This document shows positions 28,101 to 36,429 of a stretch of DNA of 64,000 nucleotides, one piece after another. Position 1 is the stretch's first letter. Each line of letters opens with the position of its first letter. Made by a program: the position numbers and the translations under genes. The DNA comes from Halomonas ventosae (lineage in GTDB: Bacteria; Pseudomonadota; Gammaproteobacteria; Pseudomonadales; Halomonadaceae): positions 124,001 through 188,000 of the forward strand of contig NZ_SNWH01000003.1 of the NCBI RefSeq assembly GCF_004361885.1. Direction: 5' to 3'. Under the pieces are notes generated by a model. That model made no database searches. It saw only the letters and a program-made list of their open reading frames with translations, and was not told where the DNA came from.

Positions 28101-28791
28101 CGGCGATGTAGAACTGGTAGAGCCAGCCGATCACCTCGACGTCCTGCCAGTCCTCCTCGGGAATCGCCTCGACCAGCTCGCGGATCAGCGAGTCGGTCTT
28201 GGTCAGGTTGTCCGGCAGCAGCAGCTCGCTGGCGTCGTCCAGCGGCTCGAACAGGAACGGCATGGCCTCGTGCAGGGCGTGACACTGGGCCAGCAGCAAC
28301 TCGCGGTAGAGCGCCTCGTCCTGGGTGCCGTCGAGCTTGAGCTCGCGCACCCGGGCGGTGTCCAGGCTCTTGTCCAAGGCAGGCAGGTCGATCTCCAGGC
28401 AGTCATCGAGAATCTGGAAGCCACCCTCGTGGTCCGGGTGGGAAAGCACCCGCCGGCCATGATTCAGATAGCCCTTGAGCTCCATGAAGCGGATCGCACA
28501 CAGGCGGTTGAACCAGCTGTAGGCCGCCTGCTCCATGGCTTGCTCGAAGCCCAGCCGGGTCACCCACTTGGCCAGCGCCTCGCGGGGGCCACGCAACGCC
28601 TTGGGGAAGCTGTGGGTCTGGCCATCCAGGGCGCTGATCAGCATCACGTCGCCACGCACCTCGGCGGGCGCGACATGGCCCTCGCCCTTGTGGCCCGCGC
28701 TGATGCCGTAGCGAGCGGCCTGGCGGGTCATGGTCTCGATGAAGCGGGTACGCGCCTTCGGGGCGTACTTCTTGATGTTCCCTGTGTGCAT
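25138..28791 (-). CDS. pglX: BREX-1 adenine-specific DNA methyltransferase PglX
   Basis: PglX methylates host DNA at the BREX site (N6-adenine) so that self is spared. About 1217 residues, the normal size. SAM motif I is visible as DPACGSGHILVEAYN (around residue 318) and the catalytic motif IV as NPPY in VVANPPYMGSKY (around residue 514). The start at 28791 (MHTGNIKKYAPKARTRF) matches the family; the frame stays open for 58 more codons but without family resemblance. The ends of the gene are GC-rich, but about 25,855-27,230, just after NPPY, is markedly AT-rich. This is where target-recognition regions lie, so an exchanged specificity cassette is likely. A 30-base inverted repeat lies 50 bases upstream of the start. 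Confidence 0.94.
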   Translation of the reverse strand: MHTGNIKKYAPKARTRFIETMTRQAARYGISAGHKGEGHVAPAEVRGDVMLISALDGQTHSFPKALRGPREALAKWVTRLGFEQAMEQAAYSWFNRLCAIRFMELKGYLNHGRRVLSHPDHEGGFQILDDCLEIDLPALDKSLDTARVRELKLDGTQDEALYRELLLAQCHALHEAMPFLFEPLDDASELLLPDNLTKTDSLIRELVEAIPEEDWQDVEVIGWLYQFYIADKKDEVIGKVVKSEDIPAATQLFTPNWIVQYLVQNSVGRQWLQTYPDSPLKGQMPYYIEPAEQEPEVQAQLDAITPASIDPETIKVLDPACGSGHILVEAYNVLKAIYEERGYRSRDIPKLILENNIFGLDIDDRAAQLAGFALLMKAREDDRRIFSRGVRLNVMALQSTQHLDAGTLWRDLNLTGDWHQGQSQSLFEGEQKELSSNDSTYKAIVDLIERFQDAKTFGSLIEVPNSFEAPLKSLLNVLTELVENGDTMQKTAARQLMPIVQQAWVLAQRYEAVVANPPYMGSKYQTPAVKKYLKDAYKGYEKDLFSAFIIRNLAFAKEHGQLGFMTPFVWMFISSYEQLRKRLIEEDVITSLIQLEYSGFDGATVPICTFTLSKGHIASYTGSYIRLSDFRGAVNQGPKTLEAIQDRECGWLYEEKPDELKKIPGYPMAYWVSQEIKDAFYHGIPFKKLGSPKVGMQTSNNDKFLRLWHEISFSELNESGEKKPKWIKYIKGGSFRRWYGNLDYVLRYNRSPDFILSQNNASILPLENLNKPKGTWTDLTSGKFNARFAPEDSFHDISGHCFYPKREDLMWLLGFANSKAFDKFISIINSSFHFQVGDVGKIPVLSFDREKVGCVTRKLVNISKSDWDSFESSWDFCSHPLLPSCGSEVSLKESYLNLEKNRRELFLQAKELEEELNKIIIDSYHLKNEMEHSVPSDEVSLSCNPLYRHGGSKTIEEKFNIAKSDTFRDLASYSIGCMMGRYSLDKPGLILASQGETVRDYLAQIPEPSFAPDQNAIIPLTDQEWFPDDATNRFRDFVRTVWGEEHLQENLNFVAESLSLHAITAKKGEAALDTIRRYLSTQFYKDHLRTYKKRPIYWLFSSGKQKAFECLVYLHRYNESTLAEMRTDYVIPLTEKLAGYVEKLEQDKEASASAAEAKRIEKDLSKLYKQQAELNTFDEKLRHYADQRISLDLDDGVKVNYGKFGDLLAEVKAVTGN

Positions 28792-28840
28792 GCTGGATTC
28801 CTGATCTTGCGGGTTGCTATCGCCGGGCAAGGTGTTCTCG

Positions 28841-28870
28841 CCTGTCCCGTGTCCCAGGACACGGGACAGG
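28841..28870. promoter_or_regulatory. 30-base inverted repeat upstream of pglX
   Basis: CCTGTCCCGTGTCC and its exact complement are separated by only two bases (CA). It lies in the 271-base gap between dprA and pglX, 50 bases before the pglX start. A weaker 8-bp inverted repeat (28874-28899) follows. No T-run accompanies it on either strand and the two-base spacer is too tight for a good hairpin loop, so a protein-binding operator is more likely than a terminator. Confidence 0.6.
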
Positions 28871-29062
28871 CCACTTGATGCATGGGCAGGAGCGTCAAGA
28901 GCTTTCGGTCGCTGACGGTGCCATGTACAGCAACGGGCGCCGCCACATCCGCGCTTGTTTGGCAAAGCCCACGGCAGCTATGCTCTTCGCGTATGGACTG
29001 GGAGAGCCCGGTCGGCGTCTGGGCCTCGGTGAGCTGCATCGAGGCCTTTCGCTGTGCGGCAT

Positions 29063-30580
29063 TTACGATGATGTCTCGAAGGTACGCGGGGCGCGCAAGC
29101 GACGCACATGGCGCTCCACATCGTCCTCGGTGGGATCGGCTGTCTCTGGAATTGCTAGGTACCGGACAGGCCGGGTGAGCTTTTCCGCTCTCTGCTCTTC
29201 CACGGCCTGCTTGAGCCAGGTATTCACCTGAGATTTCTGCAGTCCCGTATCGGCAACGATCTCATCTACCGTTCTTGGGGACTGGGCAAACCGTTGCAGC
29301 TCGCGCAGGAACAGCTGATAAAAATCGATGCCGCCTACTTGCCAGGGTGCCTGACTTGAGCGTGCATCGGGTTCTTGCTCGGCAGGATCCGCGGCTGCAT
29401 CCATGCTGCCGGTCGCCGTTGCTTCGGGGGCCGCAGTCTGCCCCGCCTCCTCTTCTGTCTGTCCCTCCGGGGTCGGCTCGAAGGCGGATTCCGGTTCGGG
29501 CTGCTGCAGGTTTTCCAAGGGTGCGTTCACGGCACCAAAAAGGTCAGCCTGGGGTAGCTCCGCGGTGCTTTCGGAATCGCCATTATCAGCGGGAGATTCT
29601 GCAGCGCTGATCGTTTGGTCATCGGCAGACGATTCTGTCACCGACGACGGTTGAGGCAGAGTGAACAGTGCTTGTATCTCTAACTGGTCTACCTCCTGCG
29701 CGCACCAATCGCCACCAGCACTGACAAGCTGCTGGTTGCCGGCTTCCGGGTCCTGTGAGGGCTTCACCCAGAGCGTCACCCAGCCCTTCTTGAGGTTCTC
29801 TTCCGCGCCTGCCTTGGTGCCGCCACTACTGCCGGAGTGCACCACGACGGCGGCATCTGCAAGGCAGTAGATATACTTGTTGCGACCCATGGCGTTGCCG
29901 GCATTGAACCCGGCTTCCGGATAGTAGGGCGAGACCAGCACAAGGCCGCCATTCATCAGCCCTTGGCGCCACTGGCTGGAGGTCGCCGCCTTGAGGAGGC
30001 CTTCACTGAGGATTCCAATGACGGGGCCACCCTCCTGAACCGCCCCTTGCATGGCGGCTTCGTCTATTCCGCGCGCCCCACCGGATACGATCCCTGTAGC
30101 GGCTTGAGCGGCTTTCGCTCCCAGCTTGCGCGCATAGGTCAGGTCATCATTACCTGCCTTGCGCGAACCCACTACGGCAAGACCACCGGCGTTGAGAAGC
30201 TCAGCATCGCCACAGCCGTAGAGTACGGGGGGAGCAGCATGCTTCAGTCGTTTTTTTAGTCGCCTTGGGTATTCCGGATCGGATCGAGTGATGACCCACA
30301 GGCCCGAGCGCTGCCACTTCTCCATGGCCAGCGCCATGCTGCTACCACGCTGCAGCAGGGCCTCAAGCCGGTCACGAGGAATCTTCTCATCACTCCACTT
30401 GCCCAGCACCCAAGGCGCGGCATGGCTCAGCAAGTCCCCTGGTGTGTGATTTGTTTCATGCAGCCATTGGGCAAAGCGTCCCCACTCGGTGGGCGTCAAT
30501 GGTTTGGCCGCCCCCTTGGCAGGCTTACTGAAGTAGCTGGTAAGCAGGAGAGTTGCCTGTGCGGCTGTCGATAGGGTCAT
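29063..30580 (-). CDS. DprA/Smf-like protein with a long acidic linker and winged-helix tail
   Basis: A 505-residue protein. Residues about 90-300 form the DprA Rossmann core: DPEYPRRLKKRLKHAAPPVLYGCGD, AVVGSRKAGNDDLTYARKLG, IVSGGARGIDEAAMQGAVQ, then GPVIGILSEG. Housekeeping DprA loads RecA on incoming ssDNA; this one differs by a roughly 100-residue Ser/Glu/Pro/Ala linker (about 310-410) and a C-terminal winged-helix-like segment (RTVDEIVADTGLQKSQVNTWLKQAVEE). Its ATG overlaps the stop of the RecQ-PRTase gene (TGATG), so the two are coupled. The Rossmann fold could bind a nucleotide ligand, and the partner carries a phosphoribosyltransferase domain; a signalling or defence role is inferred. 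Confidence 0.82.
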   Translation of the reverse strand: MTLSTAAQATLLLTSYFSKPAKGAAKPLTPTEWGRFAQWLHETNHTPGDLLSHAAPWVLGKWSDEKIPRDRLEALLQRGSSMALAMEKWQRSGLWVITRSDPEYPRRLKKRLKHAAPPVLYGCGDAELLNAGGLAVVGSRKAGNDDLTYARKLGAKAAQAATGIVSGGARGIDEAAMQGAVQEGGPVIGILSEGLLKAATSSQWRQGLMNGGLVLVSPYYPEAGFNAGNAMGRNKYIYCLADAAVVVHSGSSGGTKAGAEENLKKGWVTLWVKPSQDPEAGNQQLVSAGGDWCAQEVDQLEIQALFTLPQPSSVTESSADDQTISAAESPADNGDSESTAELPQADLFGAVNAPLENLQQPEPESAFEPTPEGQTEEEAGQTAAPEATATGSMDAAADPAEQEPDARSSQAPWQVGGIDFYQLFLRELQRFAQSPRTVDEIVADTGLQKSQVNTWLKQAVEEQRAEKLTRPVRYLAIPETADPTEDDVERHVRRLRAPRTFETSS

Positions 30581-32697
30581 CAATCATTCACCGAACTGGA
30601 TGCCAGGGCTGTAGGGTAGACAGGCCCCGTGCCAGCACGTTGCAGCAGAGCGGCGATCACGGTCAATGTCCAGCCTGAGTCGACGATATCATCGACCAGC
30701 AGCACGGGTTCTCGCGGTAACCCGTTGGCGACTTCGAAGACACCGTCAAGGTTACGGCACTGGTGGAAGCGGTTCTGCTGGCCTTTCTGGGGCTCATTGT
30801 GCCTGATCTTGCGTACAGCATCGACGTAAGGCAGCCCCAGCCGGTTGGCCAGCCGCTGGGCGAAATCCGGCACCAGGTGCGGATGATTGAGAGATGGCAC
30901 GGCACATACCCAGCCGGGGCGGGGTTGCGGCTGCCAGCGCTGTTCGATCATCTCGGCCATGGCTTCGACCAAGTCGTCGCCGAACCGGCCCTGATGTTTA
31001 CCCTGTTTGACCAGCCGCCCCCAGCCGCCGTCATTCCATCGGGACAGAACGCGACCTTCTTGTGCCTGCAGGCCAGAGGGAAGGTTGCCTCGAAAGCCAT
31101 ACTGCTGGAAGGCATTGGCGGCAACCTGCTTTCGTGGCTTGATGGCCATCTCGGCATGGCGCTGGTAGGTCGCTGCCTGATGAATCAGCTGCGGATCGAC
31201 CTGAGTTGGCACCAGCGACTGGCCCAGACAATTGGTACATCGGCCACAGGGCGCGCTCTGCGGATCATCCAGGGCTAGGCGCAGAAAGTTCATCAGGCAG
31301 CCCGTGGTGTTGATGTAGTCGTTGACCTGCTGCCACTCCCGCTGCCGGATTTCAGTTAGATGCTGAATACGTTGATAGTCTGGCTGATAAGCTACCGGCG
31401 TCCGTCGCCACATACTGCCATCTTTCACCACCGGAGCGGGCGACTCCACACTGAGGATTTTCAAGGTCTTGTCGATCTGGCTGCGTCGCAGGTTGGCATG
31501 CTGTTCAATCCGAGTAACCGGCAATCCATCAAAACGCGCCAGGGTGTCGAGAACCGTATTGATCTCATGATCCGACGGAAACGCCGAGCGCCGAAAATAC
31601 TCGTGAATATCGTCGTCTTCGTGACCGGCAATCAGCACGCCAAGTGCAGAGTCGATGGCCCGCCCGGCGCGCCCTACCTGCTGGTAGTAGGCAACGATGG
31701 AGCCAGGTGCCTGGTAGTGGATAACAAAACCGAGATCCGGCTTGTCGTAGCCCATGCCCAGTGCTCCGGTGGCCACCAGCACCTTGAGCTCATTGCGGAG
31801 CAGTCGATCTTCCAGGTACTCGCGATAGCGGTTATTGTCGGTCAACCCTTGCGCCCGCAGCCATTCGGGCGGGCTGACATCGCCGTAGTAGGCGCTAGCC
31901 TCGATGCCACCACGCTGAAGCCAGTCGGCTACCTGCTCGGCGTCTCGGGTGGTGAGGGTATAAATGATGCCGGTGCCCGGGAGCGTCGGGACCACCTGAG
32001 CCAGCCAGGCGAGGCGAGAGGCCTGATCCGGTAATATCATCGCCTGCAGTGCCAGGCTCTCACGCCCCAGCGGGCCACGCTGGATCAGAATATCTCCCAT
32101 CTGGGTACGAATGTCGTCGATGACCCTGTCGTTGGCGGTCGCTGTGGTGCCCAGCACCGGCACCCCAGGTGGGAGCTGCCGTAGGATGCCGACGATACGC
32201 CGATAGTCGGGACGGAAGTCATGGCCCCAGTCGGAGATGCAGTGCGCCTCATCGACCACTAGCAGCCCGATACGATCGGCGATTGGCATCAGCACGGTTC
32301 GCACGAATTCATCGTTGGCCAACCGCTCAGGAGATATCAGCAGGCAGTCAACCTGACCGGAAAGCAGGGCCTTCTTCACGACCTCAACTTCTTCACGGCT
32401 ATTAGTTGAATTGATGGTCTCCGCACGAATGCCCAGGCGCTTGGCCGACTCGATCTGGTTACGCATCAGGGCCAGCAGCGGCGAGATGATGATGGTGACG
32501 CCAAAGCCGCGGTCACGCAGGATACGAGTGCTGATGAAATAGACCGAGCTCTTGCCCCAGCCGGTGCGCTGAACCACCAGCAGCTTTCGCCCTTGATTCA
32601 CCAGTGCATCAATCGCTTCCCACTGCCCCGGGCGAAAAGAGGCGGAATTATCGTCCAGCGCGGTCTTGAGAAGCTGTTCGGCGTGTTGCCTATCCAT
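30580..32697 (-). CDS. RecQ-like DEAH helicase fused to a C-terminal phosphoribosyltransferase domain
   Basis: A 705-residue protein. Helicase motifs are Walker A VVQRTGWGKSS (GWGKS at 46-50), DEAH at 149-152 (VVDEAHCISDWGHDFRPD), GTTATAND and the motif VI region QQVGRAGRA. A short Cys cluster (CGRCTNCLG, around 495) recalls the RecQ zinc module. The last 100 residues hold a PRPP-binding loop, VLLVDDIVDSGWTLT (665-679), typical of type I phosphoribosyltransferases. The start at 32697 has AGGAGC upstream. It follows brxC by 27 bases and overlaps the DprA-like gene. Known families rarely fuse these activities; a PRPP-dependent nucleotide or base reaction coupled to DNA unwinding is the inference. 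Confidence 0.88.
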   Translation of the reverse strand: MDRQHAEQLLKTALDDNSASFRPGQWEAIDALVNQGRKLLVVQRTGWGKSSVYFISTRILRDRGFGVTIIISPLLALMRNQIESAKRLGIRAETINSTNSREEVEVVKKALLSGQVDCLLISPERLANDEFVRTVLMPIADRIGLLVVDEAHCISDWGHDFRPDYRRIVGILRQLPPGVPVLGTTATANDRVIDDIRTQMGDILIQRGPLGRESLALQAMILPDQASRLAWLAQVVPTLPGTGIIYTLTTRDAEQVADWLQRGGIEASAYYGDVSPPEWLRAQGLTDNNRYREYLEDRLLRNELKVLVATGALGMGYDKPDLGFVIHYQAPGSIVAYYQQVGRAGRAIDSALGVLIAGHEDDDIHEYFRRSAFPSDHEINTVLDTLARFDGLPVTRIEQHANLRRSQIDKTLKILSVESPAPVVKDGSMWRRTPVAYQPDYQRIQHLTEIRQREWQQVNDYINTTGCLMNFLRLALDDPQSAPCGRCTNCLGQSLVPTQVDPQLIHQAATYQRHAEMAIKPRKQVAANAFQQYGFRGNLPSGLQAQEGRVLSRWNDGGWGRLVKQGKHQGRFGDDLVEAMAEMIEQRWQPQPRPGWVCAVPSLNHPHLVPDFAQRLANRLGLPYVDAVRKIRHNEPQKGQQNRFHQCRNLDGVFEVANGLPREPVLLVDDIVDSGWTLTVIAALLQRAGTGPVYPTALASSSVND

Positions 32698-32724
32698 AAC
32701 ATTTGCTCCTAGAGATCATATGTC

Positions 32725-35700
32725 TCATCGCAGGCGAATCCGCTTGTTCGCCTTGATCGCCCCTTCCAACTCGCGCTTGAGGGCGTCGAGGAAGGCGTCG
32801 ACCTCCTGCTGGCTCTCCAGGTAGACCCCTTCGTGGGTGCGGCTGAGCACCTGGCTGACGCTGACCTCGGCGACGGGCTTGGGGGCGGCTACCGGGGCGC
32901 CTTCGCGCACGTCGCCGGCGGGCGTTTGGGGTTCAGATGCGGGAGCACCGCCTGTTGGCTTGGCGTCGTCATCGCGGGTGCCGGCATATTCCACCCCCTT
33001 GCGTGCGGCGCGCTGGCGTTCGGCCTCAGCTAGCTGTTCGCGGTGGAACTGGTCGAGGCTATCCTGCTCGCGGTCGTTGGCGGTATCGCCCTGCAGCAGG
33101 TAGATCTGGGCGATGCCGGTGGCCGCTTCTATCTCCTGTTTGAGCAGCTGCAGCGGGCGCAGCAAGCGGTTGCTGAGCTCCGCCGTGCCAATGCCGCTCT
33201 TGACGATCTCGGCGCTGACTCGGGCGATGCGTTTGTCGATCAGACCGATGGCGTGCTCGCGCTTCTGCTCCAGCAGCTTAGTGTTGGTTTCATCGACGCT
33301 GTGAATCAGCCCGGCGACCTTCTGCAGCATTCCGTAGGGCGCTTCGGAGGCGTAGATGCGGTCCAGCTCGGTCAGGGCTGCCCTCGCTTCGGGCTCCTTC
33401 TCCAGCGCCGGGCGGTTGGGGGCGAAGCGGGTCAGCGCCTGGTCCAGCTGTTTCCAGGTGGTGAGCTGCTTGGTGAAGAACTCGTGAAGGTCGCGGTACT
33501 CCTCTTCGAGGTCGAGCAGGTGTTCCTGCTGATCGGCCACCGCCGTGAAGAAGTCGAAGCTGTCGTCGATGCGCAGCAGGTGTTCGACCTCCTTGAGGGT
33601 GCTGTCGATGGCGGCGCGGCCCGGGAAGCGGCCCACTTCGGTCTTGCTGCGGTAGGCCTCCAGGTCCTTCTTCCACTCGCTCAGCCGGTCGACATAGAAG
33701 GCGTAGAGCTCCTTCTCGCTGGAGGGCCCGAGCTTGGTGAACAGGTCCTTGGTGAGGTTGCGCACCTGGCGCAGCACGGCATCGTCGGTCTGGCGCTTCT
33801 TCTGGATGCGCACCTCGCTGCGCCGCCGGCTGTTGTCGAGCAGTTCGAAGGCCTCCTTGCCGGGCAGCGCCGGGCCGGCGGTGTGGAAGGTGAGCCTTCC
33901 TGCGGCATACAGCCGGCCGAGGATCAACAGGGTCTCCTCCACCGGCCAGCCGAAGGGGCGGTTGCTGAAGCGCTCCAGCAGCGGGTTGAGCGGCACCGGC
34001 TCGCCGCCATGCAGGCCGATATACGTTTCCATCTCGCGCACCGCCTGGGGGTTGCCTTCCTCGCCGTCGAGCTCGATGGCCTGCTGACCGATGTCGTCGG
34101 CGGTCATCACCGCGAGCAGTTCGCGCATGGGGTCGGGGGTGAGCACCTGCAGGTAGCCGAGCTTGCTGTAGGTGTTTTCCAGCAGGTACTGGCAGGCATC
34201 GTCGAGGCGGGCGCTGAGGTTGCTGCGGTTGATGTCGAGCTTCTGGCCCAGGGCGTAGACGTCGGCGTCGAGGAGCATCTCCTCCAGGCGCACCAGCAGG
34301 TGCTTGCGACGCTCCTGGTTCTCGCGTCCGCGATCGGCGAGGATGCGCTCCACGCTGTTGTCGCCGGAGGCGGCGTTCAGGCGGATAAACTTCTCGGTCT
34401 TGATGAAGGTGCGCAGGTCGTCGAAGAAGGCCTTGTTGTCGCCGAGGCGAATCAGCACCTGGCCCTGGTTCTCGTTGCTGCGGTGGATGCAGCCCGCCTC
34501 GCCGTTCTGGACCGAGTAGCTCTGGGTGTAATCGATATCCAGCGGCGAGACCACCTCGACACGCAGCTGGCTCTGGAAGCGGCCGTCGATGGTGTGGCCG
34601 TCCAGGTAGCGGCCGATGGTGTAGTCGGTCTTGTTGAGCGGGTAGCGGTACTTGTTGCGGTCGCGCAGGCGGTCCTTGTAGATCATCTCGGCCAGCAGCT
34701 TGTTCTCGTCGCTGCTGGTGATCTCGGTGGCCTTGATCTTGCGCGTGATGTCGCGCTCCTCGTTGGTGAGGAACAGGTACTCCTCGCCGTTGCGGGTGAC
34801 CAGGCTCTCCTTCTCCAGGCGGGCCAGGGTGCCTTCCAGGCGCTCGCGGATCGCCAGGCGGTCATCGTCGATGCGGGTGATGGCGAGCGTGACCAGGTTG
34901 TCGAGAGTGCCCTTGACCAGATCGACGTAGCGGATCATGAACAGGGTGCGCAGGATCTCCACGTCGAAGGCGTCCAGGGCTACGTTCTCGCCGGCCTGGT
35001 CGATGGTGCGCTTGACCGCGGTGTCGAGGAAGCCTTCTACCGCACCGTAGAAGCTGTGCATCGGCACCAGGGCGCCGATGTCCTGATCTGCCACTGCCAT
35101 GGCGGCCATCTGGAAGGCGTCGAGCATGGAGCGCTCGCCGTAGGCCAGGTGCGCCCCGGTGGCGCCGACCTTGCGGATCTCCTCGAAGACCTTCTGGACC
35201 AGCTGGAAGTGGTACGGCACGAAGGGGTAGTTGGCGACGAAGCTCTCCGCACCATCGACGTTCTTGAGCGTGGGGCCGGAGCGGTCGAAGGTGAGCTGGT
35301 TGCGCAGGATCGAGCCCTTGGCCTCGAACACGCCGGCCAGCTCGTCGCGAGCCTCAGGCGTCTTGGCCAGCAGGCGCTTGCGAATCACCTCGTCGGAGTT
35401 GGAGCTGGAGAGCGACAGGCGGGTCTTGAAGCGCCCGGCGATCTTGGAGAAGTCGTTGGCCTTGGCCGCGGTCATCTCGCCGAGCACGGCGTCCATGTCG
35501 GCCTGGGAGGTGACCACGATCCAGGCGCGGCCGCCACAGAGGGTGCCGAGGTTCTCGGTGAGCGTCTGCAGGGTGAGCATCAATCGCGTGTCGCTGCCGA
35601 TGAACTGGCCCACCTCGTCCACCATGAAGACGATGCGCTGGGTCGGGGACTTCTCGTCCAGGTACGCCTTCACCCAGCGGCAGAAGTTCTCCACCGAGAC

Positions 35701-36420
35701 GCTGAAGGTCTCCTCGGAGTCCTCGAACCACTTGTGGGCCGCCTCCGGGGAGAGATCCAGCGCCTGGCTGATCGCCTGCTCGATGTCGTCCTGGTAGAAC
35801 TGGAAGCCGTCACGCTCCTCTTCCCAGACCATGCCGCTGGCTTCCTGGAACGCGGCCCTGAAGCGCTCCAGCACGCCGCGCTGGGCCAGGTGGCGCTCCA
35901 TATGGGCGATATGCGGGTGGTCGCCGCTGAAGCCCTGGTACTCGTTGAACACGCGCAGGAAGACGTTGAGGATCGGGTTGCCGCCGTCGTTGGAGCTCGC
36001 CTTGCTGTCGATGTTGAACAGGATGACCTCCGCCGGCTCCTGCACCGCCTTGGCGATGTCGGCGCGAATCATGGGGTCGTGGAGCTTGTGCTCGTCGAAG
36101 AAGTCGGCGGCACGGTGTGCCTTGCCGGCATCGTCCTCGGCCTCAATGTTGGCGAGCAGGTAGGAGAGCGCCTTGAGGAAGTGCGACTTGCCCGAGCCGA
36201 AGAACCCCGAGATCCAGACCCCGACCCGGTTGGCGATGGAGGGGTCGCCGAGCGGTGTGGCGTAGGACTCGAAGAAGGCACGGAAGTGCGTCTCCAGCTC
36301 GTTGGTCACCACGTACTCGTCGAGCTCCTGGTAGACCGTCTCGCGGTCCTTCTGGTCGGCCTTGACCACCCCGTTGATGGGGCGGTTCAGGGATTTCTGG
36401 AAGAGGTCCTGGATTTTCAT
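32725..36420 (-). CDS. brxC: BREX system P-loop ATPase BrxC
   Basis: BrxC (PglY-like, DUF499-related) is the large ATPase core of BREX. The 1231-residue length fits type I. Walker A is visible as VGVWISGFFGSGKSHFLKAL (GSGKS at 75-79) and the Walker B-like FMVDEVGQFIG near residue 270. The N terminus MKIQDLFQKSLNRPINGVVKADQ is characteristic. The C-terminal 150 residues are charged and partly disordered, with a Pro/Ala-rich stretch, then LSRTHEGVYLESQQEVDAFL. Its start is 9 bases after the brxB stop. Insertion of the helicase/DprA pair immediately downstream separates it from pglX. Confidence 0.95.
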   Translation of the reverse strand: MKIQDLFQKSLNRPINGVVKADQKDRETVYQELDEYVVTNELETHFRAFFESYATPLGDPSIANRVGVWISGFFGSGKSHFLKALSYLLANIEAEDDAGKAHRAADFFDEHKLHDPMIRADIAKAVQEPAEVILFNIDSKASSNDGGNPILNVFLRVFNEYQGFSGDHPHIAHMERHLAQRGVLERFRAAFQEASGMVWEEERDGFQFYQDDIEQAISQALDLSPEAAHKWFEDSEETFSVSVENFCRWVKAYLDEKSPTQRIVFMVDEVGQFIGSDTRLMLTLQTLTENLGTLCGGRAWIVVTSQADMDAVLGEMTAAKANDFSKIAGRFKTRLSLSSSNSDEVIRKRLLAKTPEARDELAGVFEAKGSILRNQLTFDRSGPTLKNVDGAESFVANYPFVPYHFQLVQKVFEEIRKVGATGAHLAYGERSMLDAFQMAAMAVADQDIGALVPMHSFYGAVEGFLDTAVKRTIDQAGENVALDAFDVEILRTLFMIRYVDLVKGTLDNLVTLAITRIDDDRLAIRERLEGTLARLEKESLVTRNGEEYLFLTNEERDITRKIKATEITSSDENKLLAEMIYKDRLRDRNKYRYPLNKTDYTIGRYLDGHTIDGRFQSQLRVEVVSPLDIDYTQSYSVQNGEAGCIHRSNENQGQVLIRLGDNKAFFDDLRTFIKTEKFIRLNAASGDNSVERILADRGRENQERRKHLLVRLEEMLLDADVYALGQKLDINRSNLSARLDDACQYLLENTYSKLGYLQVLTPDPMRELLAVMTADDIGQQAIELDGEEGNPQAVREMETYIGLHGGEPVPLNPLLERFSNRPFGWPVEETLLILGRLYAAGRLTFHTAGPALPGKEAFELLDNSRRRSEVRIQKKRQTDDAVLRQVRNLTKDLFTKLGPSSEKELYAFYVDRLSEWKKDLEAYRSKTEVGRFPGRAAIDSTLKEVEHLLRIDDSFDFFTAVADQQEHLLDLEEEYRDLHEFFTKQLTTWKQLDQALTRFAPNRPALEKEPEARAALTELDRIYASEAPYGMLQKVAGLIHSVDETNTKLLEQKREHAIGLIDKRIARVSAEIVKSGIGTAELSNRLLRPLQLLKQEIEAATGIAQIYLLQGDTANDREQDSLDQFHREQLAEAERQRAARKGVEYAGTRDDDAKPTGGAPASEPQTPAGDVREGAPVAAPKPVAEVSVSQVLSRTHEGVYLESQQEVDAFLDALKRELEGAIKANKRIRLR

Positions 36421-36429
36421 GGAAGGCTC

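Noticed and set aside
28841..28870. Inverted repeat before pglX considered as a Rho-independent terminator
   Set aside because: Two-base centre and no T-run on either strand; operator is more plausible.
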